In this document: piece by piece, positions 1 to 7,900 of the stretch
How the letters are laid out: each line of letters starts with the position of its first letter
Numbering within the stretch: the first letter of the stretch is position 1
Origin: a virus
Direction: 5' to 3' (one strand)
Length of the DNA: 28,754 nt
Virus record (IMG/VR): IMGVR_UViG_3300007510_000051
Span: 1 to 28,754 of that record
The notes under the pieces: generated by a model
What the model saw: only the letters and a program-made list of their open reading frames with translations
What the model was told of the DNA's origin: nothing
Databases searched by the model: none
Made by a program: the position numbers and the translations under genes

Positions 1-1059
1 TCTCCAAAAGTAAATCTTTATCTTAGTCATGATAGTACAAATGAGTGGACTTGTATTATTGGGAAGAGAGCTACAGGCGTACATCAAACTTTTTCTTTAG
101 GTGGAGATTGGAAGAAGTTTAGTTATACGGCACAAGTTCCATCCGAAGATGGTGACACAGATTTTACTGGTGGAACTTCTGTGTCAACGTGGACAACGGC
201 TAGTATACAAGTAACATCGTCAATGTCTGTAGTTGGGGCCCCAGCGTATAGCATTCATAAGCGTATGTATCTTGATAATTTTAAATTAACAGCAAATAAA
301 CCACAAGTACATGCGTCACAAGATGGTATTTTAATATATAATACTGGTGATAACTATATTAATATGGACGCGAGTGGGTTAGAAGTACGAGGTGGTAACA
401 TAAATACAAATGATATTGTTGCAAATTCAGTTGAATCAAATGTTATTTCGACTAACGATTTAGTAACAATAGATGAAACTCAAGATTTGGTAATTGGTAG
501 AGAATCTGCAATAGATGACCCAGGAAATGTTATTATCCAAGCGGCACCAACCGTAACCGAGGGGGGAGGCGAACAAGGGGGTTCTATTTTATTAATACCA
601 GCGTCTGGTTCAGAAGGTGGTACTCAAGGTATCACATATGGTGTTGTTTCTGTTTCTGGGTCATTAAATATTAGTACTGCACTTAGTAAAGGTTCTGGTA
701 CATTTAAAATTAAACATCCAAATCCAGTAAGTGCATCTGAATATTATTTACAACATTCGTTTGTTGAATCGCCTACTTGTGGTGATAATTTATATCGCTG
801 GTCGGAAAATTTATTTAGTGGTTCTAATAGTTTAGATTTACCAGATTATTATAGATTTTTAAATGAAAATAGTATGGTATGGGTTAATCCGATAAAACAT
901 TTTGGTAGAGGATATGGTAAAGTTAATGAAAATCAAACACAAATTGATATAGAAGTTGAAAATGATGGTGAGTATAATATACTTTGTATTGGTACAAGAA
1001 AAGATAAAGTAGCTGTAGATAATTTTAAAGGTGTTATAATAGATAGAGAGAATAATTAA
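1..1059 (+). CDS. Tail fibre / virion structural protein, 3' part only
   Basis: The frame is open from base 1, so the gene starts left of the window; a GTG at 181 lies inside the open frame and I do not treat it as the start. The visible 352 residues are rich in Gly, Ser, Thr and Asn, with a beta-type pattern such as INMDASGLEVRGG, typical of trimeric fibre shafts. Around residues 235-250 it has FKIKHP followed by YLQHSFVESP. This resembles a C-terminal domain I know from fibre-like proteins (FKIDHP...HSFVESP), where it sits near chaperone-type ends. It overlaps the next fibre gene by one base (TAATG), so the two are translationally coupled. I infer a host-contact fibre or baseplate appendage; the exact part is unknown. 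Confidence 0.75.
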   Translation, partial: SPKVNLYLSHDSTNEWTCIIGKRATGVHQTFSLGGDWKKFSYTAQVPSEDGDTDFTGGTSVSTWTTASIQVTSSMSVVGAPAYSIHKRMYLDNFKLTANKPQVHASQDGILIYNTGDNYINMDASGLEVRGGNINTNDIVANSVESNVISTNDLVTIDETQDLVIGRESAIDDPGNVIIQAAPTVTEGGGEQGGSILLIPASGSEGGTQGITYGVVSVSGSLNISTALSKGSGTFKIKHPNPVSASEYYLQHSFVESPTCGDNLYRWSENLFSGSNSLDLPDYYRFLNENSMVWVNPIKHFGRGYGKVNENQTQIDIEVENDGEYNILCIGTRKDKVAVDNFKGVIIDRENN

Positions 1060-2075
1060 TGGCCAATTTAAGTAAAACTGGAATAACGAGTGGTTATTCA
1101 ATAACACCAACACATATAACTAATTTATATGATTGTCTAACTGGTACAACAGCGTTTGATAATATTCAAATAGCTAAATTTGAATATTTGAACGCAGGTG
1201 GTACTGCTGGGTCTGGTGGATATGGTCTTAGAAATAATAGTGGTACTATAGAATTTAAAAATAATGGTGGAGGTTGGGCAGGTATAGCAACAGGTGGTGG
1301 TGGTTCAACATTAACTGTAGCAGGTAGTAACAATCATATACAAATTAATGATGGTTCGAGTGGTCTTGATTCATCAACAAGTTTTACATATGACGATAGT
1401 GGTAAAGTATTCAGATGTGGGGATTTAGCAGGAAGTGGAAATAATACATATATTAGTATGTCGGATTCACAAGGTAATATAGCATGTCAATCTACAGGTC
1501 TATTCTGGGGTGGAGATTATCCTGGTTTTTCTCTTGGTACTTATATATCCGTTGATGATGTAAATGAAATTATACGTATACAATGCGAGGGTTCTACATT
1601 CATTGGTGATGATGACTGGGTAGGATATGGTAATGGTACACATATAGAAGTAAATGATACTAATCAACAAATTAGTATGAGTGCTAGTAATGGTACTATT
1701 ATTAGTAATCTATCAACTGGTACTGCTATTGACGTGGGAACTGATGCTACTGGTAAATTACAACTACACGTATCTGATTTTAGATTAAAAGAAAATATAG
1801 AACCAATTGAAAATCCACTTAATAAAGTTTTAAATTTAGATGGTGTAAAGTTTGAATGGAAAGATAAAGAAACACGAGGTGCTGGAAAAAGTATAGGTTT
1901 TATTGCACAAGAAGTTGAAAAATATGTACCAGAAGTTGTGTTTCAAGATAAAGAAGGTGTGTATGGTATGAATTATAGCCCATTAGTAGCCGTATTGGTT
2001 GAAGCTATAAAAGAACAACAACCACAAATAGATGAATTAATGAAAAGATTAGATAAGTTGGAAAATAATGGCTGA
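1059..2075 (+). CDS. Tail fibre with C-terminal S74 intramolecular chaperone (copy 1)
   Basis: A 338-residue fibre-like protein. The N-terminus (MANLSKTGITSG, then LYDCLTGTTAFDNI) is shared with the next gene and probably forms the attachment end. The middle is Gly/Asn/Thr-rich beta structure. From about residue 238 it has the peptidase S74 (endosialidase chaperone) signature SDFRLKENIEPI, then GFIAQEVEKYVPEVV and a closing helix that looks like a coiled coil (QIDELMKRLDKLE). In this family the domain trimerises the fibre and then cuts itself off at the Ser-Asp bond, here S239-D240. The start is coupled to the stop of the upstream gene (TAATG), and its end overlaps the next gene by 8 nt. Confidence 0.88.
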   Translation: MANLSKTGITSGYSITPTHITNLYDCLTGTTAFDNIQIAKFEYLNAGGTAGSGGYGLRNNSGTIEFKNNGGGWAGIATGGGGSTLTVAGSNNHIQINDGSSGLDSSTSFTYDDSGKVFRCGDLAGSGNNTYISMSDSQGNIACQSTGLFWGGDYPGFSLGTYISVDDVNEIIRIQCEGSTFIGDDDWVGYGNGTHIEVNDTNQQISMSASNGTIISNLSTGTAIDVGTDATGKLQLHVSDFRLKENIEPIENPLNKVLNLDGVKFEWKDKETRGAGKSIGFIAQEVEKYVPEVVFQDKEGVYGMNYSPLVAVLVEAIKEQQPQIDELMKRLDKLENNG

Positions 2076-2090
2076 TTTAAGTAAAACTGG
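2068..2090. repeat. Direct repeat at the starts of the two S74 fibre genes
   Basis: The run ATTTAAGTAAAACTGGAATA near the start of copy 2 is identical to the one near 1064 in copy 1. Other near-identical blocks are the GACTGGTACAAC-type segment about 60 nt further in and the GATTTTAG...AAAGAAAATATAGAACCA segment encoding the S74 motif. They are the DNA trace of the tandem duplication and could support recombination between the copies. Confidence 0.7.
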
Positions 2091-3060
2091 AATAACTTCT
2101 GGAGCAACATTTACTAATACAATGTTGTCTGATTTATATGATTGTTTAACTGGTACAACGGCGTATGATAATATATCAGTATCCAAATATTCATATCTTA
2201 ATGGTGGTGGTGTAACTGGTAGCGATGGATATGGTATTAGAAATAATAGTGGTACTATGCAAATGAAGAATAAAGATGGTTCGTGGGAACAATTTTTAGC
2301 TGCTGTACAAAGTGTAAGTGGTAGTCAATATGCTGTTATATGGAATGATGGTGGTTCATTTGGAGCAGATGATGAGTTTTTCTTTAATACGGCAAGAAAA
2401 GATTTTGGAGTAGGTGATACGGGTGGAAATGGTAATAATACTTTTATTAGTATGTCTGATACAGGTGGTCAAGTTGCTTTAAATTCAATTGGATTTGTAT
2501 CATTGGGAGATAATGTTGGCAACTCCAATGGTACTTATGTTACTTGTGATGATGTAAATGAGGTAATAAGAGTTCAACAAGAAGGTACTACGTTTATTGG
2601 TGATGATGATTGGGTCGGATTTGGAACACAAACTCATATGGAAATAAATGATAATAACCAACAAATTAGTTGTAGTAATGCACTTGGTTTTATTGTTAGT
2701 GGACTTGCTGGTAGTAGTTTGGATTTAAATGCTGATGCAAATGGTAAACTAATAAACGCGGTTTCCGATTTTAGGCTAAAAGAAAATATAGAACCACTTA
2801 CAAAATCACTTGATAAAATTAATAAATTAAGAGGTGTAAATTTTGAGTGGAGAGAAGAGTTTAAAGATGAACAAGGACATGGAAAAAGAGTAGGTATGAT
2901 TGCACAAGAGGTAAAGGATATAATACCAGAAGTGGTTGTCCAAAAGGATGGTGTTTATGGTATAAATTATACTAAAATAATACCTTGTTTAATTGAAGCT
3001 GTAAAAGAACGACAAAATCAAATCGAGAACCTTAAAGAAAGACTCGATAAGTTTTGTTGA
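2068..3060 (+). CDS. Tail fibre with C-terminal S74 intramolecular chaperone (copy 2)
   Basis: A 330-residue paralogue of the preceding gene. It has the same N-terminal block (MADLSKTGITSG, LYDCLTGTTAYDNI), a diverged middle, a shared FIGDDDWVG segment, and the same S74 domain: VSDFRLKENIEPL with the expected autocleavage bond S233-D234, then GMIAQEVKDIIPEVV and a terminal helix (NQIENLKERLDKF). It overlaps copy 1 by 8 nt, so the two are co-translated. The conserved ends around a variable middle fit gene duplication followed by diversification of the receptor-contact part. I infer that the two fibres are alternative or joint adhesins; the sequence does not show which. Confidence 0.88.
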   Translation: MADLSKTGITSGATFTNTMLSDLYDCLTGTTAYDNISVSKYSYLNGGGVTGSDGYGIRNNSGTMQMKNKDGSWEQFLAAVQSVSGSQYAVIWNDGGSFGADDEFFFNTARKDFGVGDTGGNGNNTFISMSDTGGQVALNSIGFVSLGDNVGNSNGTYVTCDDVNEVIRVQQEGTTFIGDDDWVGFGTQTHMEINDNNQQISCSNALGFIVSGLAGSSLDLNADANGKLINAVSDFRLKENIEPLTKSLDKINKLRGVNFEWREEFKDEQGHGKRVGMIAQEVKDIIPEVVVQKDGVYGINYTKIIPCLIEAVKERQNQIENLKERLDKFC

Positions 3061-3063
3061 TGA

Positions 3064-3071
3064 TATTTATA
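3064..3071 (+). promoter_or_regulatory. Candidate phage late promoter (TATTTATA) before the endolysin
   Basis: GATATTTATATA lies in the 40-nt gap between the fibre genes and the endolysin, 29 nt upstream of the ATG. The same core recurs in the other larger gaps of the window. Promoter function is inferred from position and recurrence only. Confidence 0.5.
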
Positions 3072-3100
3072 TATAGGAAAATAACATCAGGAGTCACGAA

Positions 3101-3577
3101 ATGTTAATAAAATTCGAAGAAATAATAGAGGTGGTTTTACACCACGAAGGCGGTTATGTAAATGACCCTAAAGACCCAGGTGGTGAAACTAATTTTGGTG
3201 TTGCTAAAAGAAGTCACCCAGATGTAGATATAAAGAACCTTACAAAAGAAGGTGCAATAGAAATCTACAAGGAACACTATTGGGATAGAAATAAAGTAGA
3301 ATCTTTATCAGAAGATTTACGTCACATTTATTTTGATATGTGTGTAAATCAAGGTAGAGGAAGAGCTGTAAAGATTATGCAACGAGCGGCTAACGCTAAA
3401 GGTGCTGGTTTAAAGGTAGATGGTGGAATGGGGCCAAAAACAATAGCGGCTATGAAAGGTGTTGAGTTGGATAGAGTTAGAGCGTATCGTGTTAAATACT
3501 ATGCGGATTTAGTAACAAGAAAACCAGATTTAGAAAAATTTTACTTTGGTTGGTTTAGAAGAGCATTGGAAGTATAA
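3101..3577 (+). CDS. Endolysin, glycosyl hydrolase family 108 (N-acetylmuramidase type)
   Basis: A 158-residue protein, a usual length for a single-domain phage lysozyme of this family. The signature HHEGGYVNDPKDPGGETNFG is present at residues 14-33; E16 of EGGY is the expected catalytic acid. It is followed by IYKEHYWD and by FDMCVNQGRGRAVKIMQ, which match the family's YW and Asn-containing helices. No signal peptide or membrane segment is visible, so it would need a separate holin or pinholin, and none is seen in this window. The start has a CAGGAG ribosome site at 3088-3093. Its stop overlaps the next gene's ATG (TAATG). The predicted role is cutting peptidoglycan, either for lysis or as a virion-borne lysozyme. 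Confidence 0.9.
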   Translation: MLIKFEEIIEVVLHHEGGYVNDPKDPGGETNFGVAKRSHPDVDIKNLTKEGAIEIYKEHYWDRNKVESLSEDLRHIYFDMCVNQGRGRAVKIMQRAANAKGAGLKVDGGMGPKTIAAMKGVELDRVRAYRVKYYADLVTRKPDLEKFYFGWFRRALEV

Positions 3578-4455
3578 TGAACAAAAAAATCTTAAAGGAA
3601 ATGATAAAATCAGAACTTCGTGAGTTTCTTGAAGATACAGGAAAACTTTGTGTTGTTCTGATGGGTTTACCTGCGGCTGGTAAGTCTACTTGGATTAATA
3701 ATGAGGGTTCAAGTTACATACCAGGATTTACTGGATATAATGTAACTAATTCTGATTCACAAGTTATGGCTTTACAATATGATACTGCTATGTTACACTA
3801 CCAACACTTGTTGAAAGTAGCACCAGATGAAGAACGTAGTAGTGAACGGGGATTTGGTGAATTTGTTGGTAATTCGGCATATACATCAAATCGTGGTAAA
3901 ATAGTTACATTTCCTTTTGATTTTAATTGGTGGTTACAGAATAAAGATAAAGGTAGTAATAATTTTTATAAACTATTGTATAAACCATTTTATGCATCGT
4001 TCTTTGATATCAGAGATATAGCTAAAGAATATGAAAAGGATTTGTTTAAAACTAAAGTACATAAGGCTGGTAAACTTCTTGTAATAGACACAGTAGCGTC
4101 TAAACCACCAAAGATTTTACGTAGATTGAAACAAACTCGTGAAGAAGGTTATCATAATATTATTGTATATTTGGAAATAAATTCAGAATTAGCTGTTGCA
4201 AGAGATAAGTGGAGAGAGAAAAACGTTGGTAGAGGTGTTGGTGCTAAGATTATTGAAAACTATGCTAAATTGATGAGTGGTGCATATAAAGTATATGCTA
4301 AAGAAGGTAAAAATGATAGTGGTTTAGTTGATAGATTAATGTATTTTAAATGGTTTCCAGCCGGAACATCACCAATTAAGGGTGTTTGGAAAAAATTAGA
4401 AGATAAACGATATTCTATTAAAAGAAAACTTGATAAACTTAGGGATAGAAAATGA
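3577..4455 (+). CDS. P-loop kinase-like protein with capsid-targeting-type leader
   Basis: A 292-residue protein with a clear Walker A motif, GLPAAGKST, at residues 30-38. A hydrophobic strand ending in Asp (LLVIDTVAS) may act as Walker B, and a later segment (YLEINSELAVARDKWREKN) contains the basic lid-like region seen in zeta-toxin and polynucleotide-kinase-like P-loop enzymes. The first 20 residues (MNKKILKEMIKSELREFLED) form an amphipathic helix with a candidate protease site at residue 19. They precede the catalytic domain and resemble leaders on neighbouring proteins. The start is coupled to the endolysin stop, and the end overlaps the next gene by ATGA. The substrate is unknown; an RNA or nucleotide 5'-kinase role is an inference from the ligase-like partner next door. 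Confidence 0.72.
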   Translation: MNKKILKEMIKSELREFLEDTGKLCVVLMGLPAAGKSTWINNEGSSYIPGFTGYNVTNSDSQVMALQYDTAMLHYQHLLKVAPDEERSSERGFGEFVGNSAYTSNRGKIVTFPFDFNWWLQNKDKGSNNFYKLLYKPFYASFFDIRDIAKEYEKDLFKTKVHKAGKLLVIDTVASKPPKILRRLKQTREEGYHNIIVYLEINSELAVARDKWREKNVGRGVGAKIIENYAKLMSGAYKVYAKEGKNDSGLVDRLMYFKWFPAGTSPIKGVWKKLEDKRYSIKRKLDKLRDRK

Positions 4456-7109
4456 AGGGAATGAAAAAACTCGTAGAATCTATTGTTAGTGATACTCTTG
4501 GAGAATCCAAGGTACATGGTGCTGACCCTAAAGGTATAAACAGAATTGTTGGTGTTTATGTTGGTAGATTTCAACCATTTCACGCAGGACATTTTAATAC
4601 TTTTAAAGAAATGCAAAAAGAGTTTGGTGCTAAGGATACTTTTATAGCTACATCTAATGTAAGTGGTGGTGATAGACATCCTTTTAATTTTAAAGAGAAA
4701 CAAAAAATTATTAGTAAGATGTATAATATCAGAAAAAATCAAATAGTACAAGAAAAAAATGTTTATGCACCAATTAATATCTTGTCCAAATACGATAAAG
4801 AACACACGGCCGTCGCAGTTGGTTTGGGTGAAAAGGATGGTCAAAGACTTGGTGGTAAATATTTTAAACCATATACTGGCGATGTAACAAAATTGAAGGG
4901 TTTTGAAGATAACGGGTATATTTATATAGTACCAACCTTTAAGTTAAAGGTGGGTGGTTCTAATATAAGTGGAACACAAGTTAGAAAACTTTTAAGTTCC
5001 CCAGATATAGATGACAAGAAAAAGAAAAAATTATTTAAGGTTATTTTCGGTAAGTTTGATAACTCAATGTATGAATTTATTACGAACAGATTGATGTTCG
5101 ACCATAAGCGACCAAATGGTATACTTTTGACTAAGGAAATTGTAGCTAATTTTTGTGTTGACAATGATGTACCAAAAATGATACAAGAATCTTCTACTAC
5201 TTTAACTACCAATTCCAAACGTGGTGCTAATGCAGGTGGTGGAGCACCAGATGATGGGCCAGGAACATTTTATAGAAATTTTTCAGACTATTATAGAGTA
5301 GCTAAAGATGCAGTACCTTGGTTTATGCAAAAAACTGGTTGGTCTGTTGTTGAATTTATGATAAAAGATAAAGAACCAGAAGTTTTAGACCCTGACATGG
5401 ATTTTACTATGATTGATGACCCAATATCTAATGTTACGTTTGGAAGAGTTGGTTCTATACCAGGTAGTAAACACGCCTCGAAGGATTATTTAGAAAGATT
5501 AACAAGCATATCAGAAAGACTTGGTTGGGAAATACTTAAATGGATGCATAAAGATGGTAAAGGACTTGAGATATCCCAAAAACCAACAGAAGAATATGGT
5601 AAAGGTAAAGCCACATGGTCTTATAAAGGAACTAAAGGTAAGAAAGCTAAATTAAAAGAATCTGTAAAACTTAAAAAGAAAAAAGCGGGTGGTAGTAAAT
5701 ATAGATATACTGCTATAATTGATACACCAGTTTCTATAAATAATGTTGATGTAGGATTACATTCGGATGATAAAAGTGCTATAAAATCATTAAACGTATT
5801 GTTGAAAAGAAAGTTTCCAAAAGAAAAACCATTAAAAGAAAGAATTGATATTGTAGATGATGTAAAAAGGTTAATGACAGAAGGTGGAGCATATGGACAT
5901 TTAGCACATCCATTTGATGATAATAATTTAACATTCAGAGATTTCAGAACAATGATTACTAATACACTACAAGGTAATCTTAGTAAAGAAAAACCAGCTA
6001 CAGAAAAGACAGATGGTCAGAATATAATGATAAGTTGGAGAAATGGTAAACTTATAGCGGCTAGAAACAAAGGTCATTTGATGAATAAGGGTGCTAGTGC
6101 GTTAACTACGAATGGTATTAGTAAGATGTTTGCAGGTAGAGGTGATTTACACAAAGCTTTTGCAGGAGCTATGAGAGATTTAGAAGATGCTATAGGTGCT
6201 ATTAGTGATAAACAAAGAGATAAAATTTTTAAAGAGGGTGAACAATTTATGTCTTTGGAAATTATCTATCCAAAAACAGCAAATGTGATTCCATATGAGA
6301 AATCATTATTGATATTTCATGGTGTACTTCAATATGACGATAAAGGAAATGCAATAGGTGACTATTCTCAATTTGCAAGAATGTTAACTGGTATGATTAA
6401 ACAAGTTAACAAGGATGTACAAACTCAATATAAAATAGAATATCCACCAGTTGTAGAATTACCAAAAGTAAAGGACTTTTCAAATCGTAAAAAATTCTAT
6501 ATTGGTAAATTAAACACTTTACAGAAAAAATATAAGTTAAAACCTAATAACACGTTGGGTGACTATCATCAAGCTTTTTGGACAGAGTATATTAACAAAG
6601 CTTTAAAGAGAACTAAGACTAAATTACCAGAAAGTATGTTTATTAGATTAGTTAAAAGGTGGGCATTCTTTGATAAGTCATATAAGATTCCACAAATTAA
6701 AAAGGATATGAAAAAATTTCCAAAATTTTTAGATTGGGTTTTAACTACTGATAAAGAAGACCATAAAGCAAAATTTAAAGAAAATATTACACCTTGGGAA
6801 GACTTGTTCTTAGGACTTGGCACAGAGATAATGTTAAATATGACACAATTGTTGACCGCTAACCCAGACGAAGGAGCTCAAAAAATCAAAAAGGATTTAG
6901 AAGACACTATAAAAGCAGTTCAAAGTAGTGGTGATTTAAATTTGATAAAAAAATTAGAAAAACAATTAAAGAGATTAGAATCAATAGGTGGATTTGGTAC
7001 TATAACATCAACAGAAGGTATAACATTTACTTTTAATGGTAAGTTATACAAATATACTGGTACTTTTGCTCCAGTTAATCAAATTTTAGGTTTATTAAAG
7101 TACATATAG
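4452..7109 (+). CDS. Fusion of NMNAT-type nucleotidyltransferase and ligase-like KxDG nucleotidyltransferase
   Basis: An 885-residue multidomain protein. Residues 1-19 resemble a capsid-targeting leader ending LGE-S. Residues 31-180 form an HxGH nucleotidyltransferase of NMN adenylyltransferase type: GRFQPFHAGH at 38-47 and ISGTQVR at 172-178. The middle (about 200-500) is not recognised and includes a lysine-rich linker near 395-410. From about 515 it has covalent nucleotidyltransferase motifs like those of RNA/DNA ligases: KTDG with K519 as candidate AMP-accepting lysine, R538, motif III-like SLEIIYP (E603), motif IV-like TEGI at 854-857, and a terminal Lys motif (KLYKYTG). The roughly 250-residue gap between motifs III and IV is unusually long. 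It may join or modify RNA, or act on NAD; the reaction is not established. It overlaps the kinase-like gene by 4 nt. Confidence 0.75.
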   Translation: MKGMKKLVESIVSDTLGESKVHGADPKGINRIVGVYVGRFQPFHAGHFNTFKEMQKEFGAKDTFIATSNVSGGDRHPFNFKEKQKIISKMYNIRKNQIVQEKNVYAPINILSKYDKEHTAVAVGLGEKDGQRLGGKYFKPYTGDVTKLKGFEDNGYIYIVPTFKLKVGGSNISGTQVRKLLSSPDIDDKKKKKLFKVIFGKFDNSMYEFITNRLMFDHKRPNGILLTKEIVANFCVDNDVPKMIQESSTTLTTNSKRGANAGGGAPDDGPGTFYRNFSDYYRVAKDAVPWFMQKTGWSVVEFMIKDKEPEVLDPDMDFTMIDDPISNVTFGRVGSIPGSKHASKDYLERLTSISERLGWEILKWMHKDGKGLEISQKPTEEYGKGKATWSYKGTKGKKAKLKESVKLKKKKAGGSKYRYTAIIDTPVSINNVDVGLHSDDKSAIKSLNVLLKRKFPKEKPLKERIDIVDDVKRLMTEGGAYGHLAHPFDDNNLTFRDFRTMITNTLQGNLSKEKPATEKTDGQNIMISWRNGKLIAARNKGHLMNKGASALTTNGISKMFAGRGDLHKAFAGAMRDLEDAIGAISDKQRDKIFKEGEQFMSLEIIYPKTANVIPYEKSLLIFHGVLQYDDKGNAIGDYSQFARMLTGMIKQVNKDVQTQYKIEYPPVVELPKVKDFSNRKKFYIGKLNTLQKKYKLKPNNTLGDYHQAFWTEYINKALKRTKTKLPESMFIRLVKRWAFFDKSYKIPQIKKDMKKFPKFLDWVLTTDKEDHKAKFKENITPWEDLFLGLGTEIMLNMTQLLTANPDEGAQKIKKDLEDTIKAVQSSGDLNLIKKLEKQLKRLESIGGFGTITSTEGITFTFNGKLYKYTGTFAPVNQILGLLKYI

Positions 7110-7116
7110 GATAATT

Positions 7117-7677
7117 ATGGCAGGATATAGTAAAGAGTCAGAAAGACAAAACAGAGCGTTACAAAGTATTTTAGATGGTGGTACACCAGAAAAAAGAATA
7201 TTTGTAAGTATGTCAGATATCAAGAAAAAGAAAAAGGGTGACCAGAAGAGTCATTTAACTGATATTATGGCAGAAGCACGAGTACCTTGGTTTTGTCCAG
7301 AATGTGATAAGGTAATGAAGAAAAAATTAGACGATAAAATGTGGAGATTATTTGGACATTGTTTTGATTGTCAAGTTGTAATTGAAAATAAACTTCGTAT
7401 TGAAGGAACATATCACGAATGGGCTAAAAAGAAAGTTTTATTAAATCAACGTTCTTTTGTAGAAGAACAATTACAAAATGTTACTGAATGGAAGAATCAA
7501 GGAGATGTTACATTTTATAATCAAATTAATCCTGATGGACATTCCGTTGAAAAAGAAAAATGGGATGTTAATAAAGAAAAAATTATAGAACAAGCCGATG
7601 AAGCTATAGGACATTATAAAGAATTATTAGAAAAGATAGATTTAGAACTATCTAAAATAGAAACTAAGGAGAACTAA
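7117..7677 (+). CDS. Zinc-ribbon protein upstream of the terminase
   Basis: A 186-residue protein with a four-cysteine zinc ribbon: CPEC at 60-63 and HCFDC with C82 and C85. A charged helical C-terminus follows. The N-terminal QNRALQSILDGGTPEKRIFV and the ribbon resemble a protein I know from marine T4-like phages just before the terminase genes, where its function is not settled. Position and zinc ribbon suggest a nucleic-acid or packaging role, possibly standing in for the small terminase, but no DNA-binding helix-turn-helix is obvious. AGGA lies 5 nt before the ATG. It is followed one base later by the next gene. Confidence 0.7.
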   Translation: MAGYSKESERQNRALQSILDGGTPEKRIFVSMSDIKKKKKGDQKSHLTDIMAEARVPWFCPECDKVMKKKLDDKMWRLFGHCFDCQVVIENKLRIEGTYHEWAKKKVLLNQRSFVEEQLQNVTEWKNQGDVTFYNQINPDGHSVEKEKWDVNKEKIIEQADEAIGHYKELLEKIDLELSKIETKEN

Positions 7678-7678
7678 C

Positions 7679-7900
7679 ATGGCTGTAAGTTCAATTACAG
7701 AGTTAAAGACAAAGATACAAACTCTTAGTGATAATAAGAGAGGAAATCTTAGAAATCCTACGTACCTATCAACTATTGCAGATTCATTACAAACAGAAAT
7801 TGTTAATTTGAATGCAAGTGGTAGTGACGCATCTTTAATTTCACAAACAGAAACTTATTTACGTAAAGTACAGACAATGTATTCAAGTTCAGTAGCATAA
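7679..7900 (+). CDS. Small protein between zinc-ribbon protein and terminase
   Basis: A 73-residue, mostly helical protein with no recognised domain (MAVSSITELKTKIQTLSDNK at the start, Ser/Thr-rich). It has a strong AAGGAG site at 7666-7671 with 7-nt spacing, and its stop overlaps the terminase start (TAATG), so it is a real, coupled gene. A small terminase (gp16) would be expected here in a T4-type order, but 73 residues is short for that and the resemblance is not visible, so the function is left open. Confidence 0.65.
   Translation: MAVSSITELKTKIQTLSDNKRGNLRNPTYLSTIADSLQTEIVNLNASGSDASLISQTETYLRKVQTMYSSSVA

Noticed and set aside
4260-4844. Minus-strand frame of 194 codons across the kinase/NMNAT junction
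   Set aside because: Antisense to two well-supported coupled genes; Phe/Ile/Leu-rich composition typical of AT-rich antisense.
5735-5742. TATAAATA on the + strand, the T4 late promoter core
   Set aside because: A single copy noticed inside the NMNAT-ligase gene with no gene start nearby; likely chance in AT-rich DNA.
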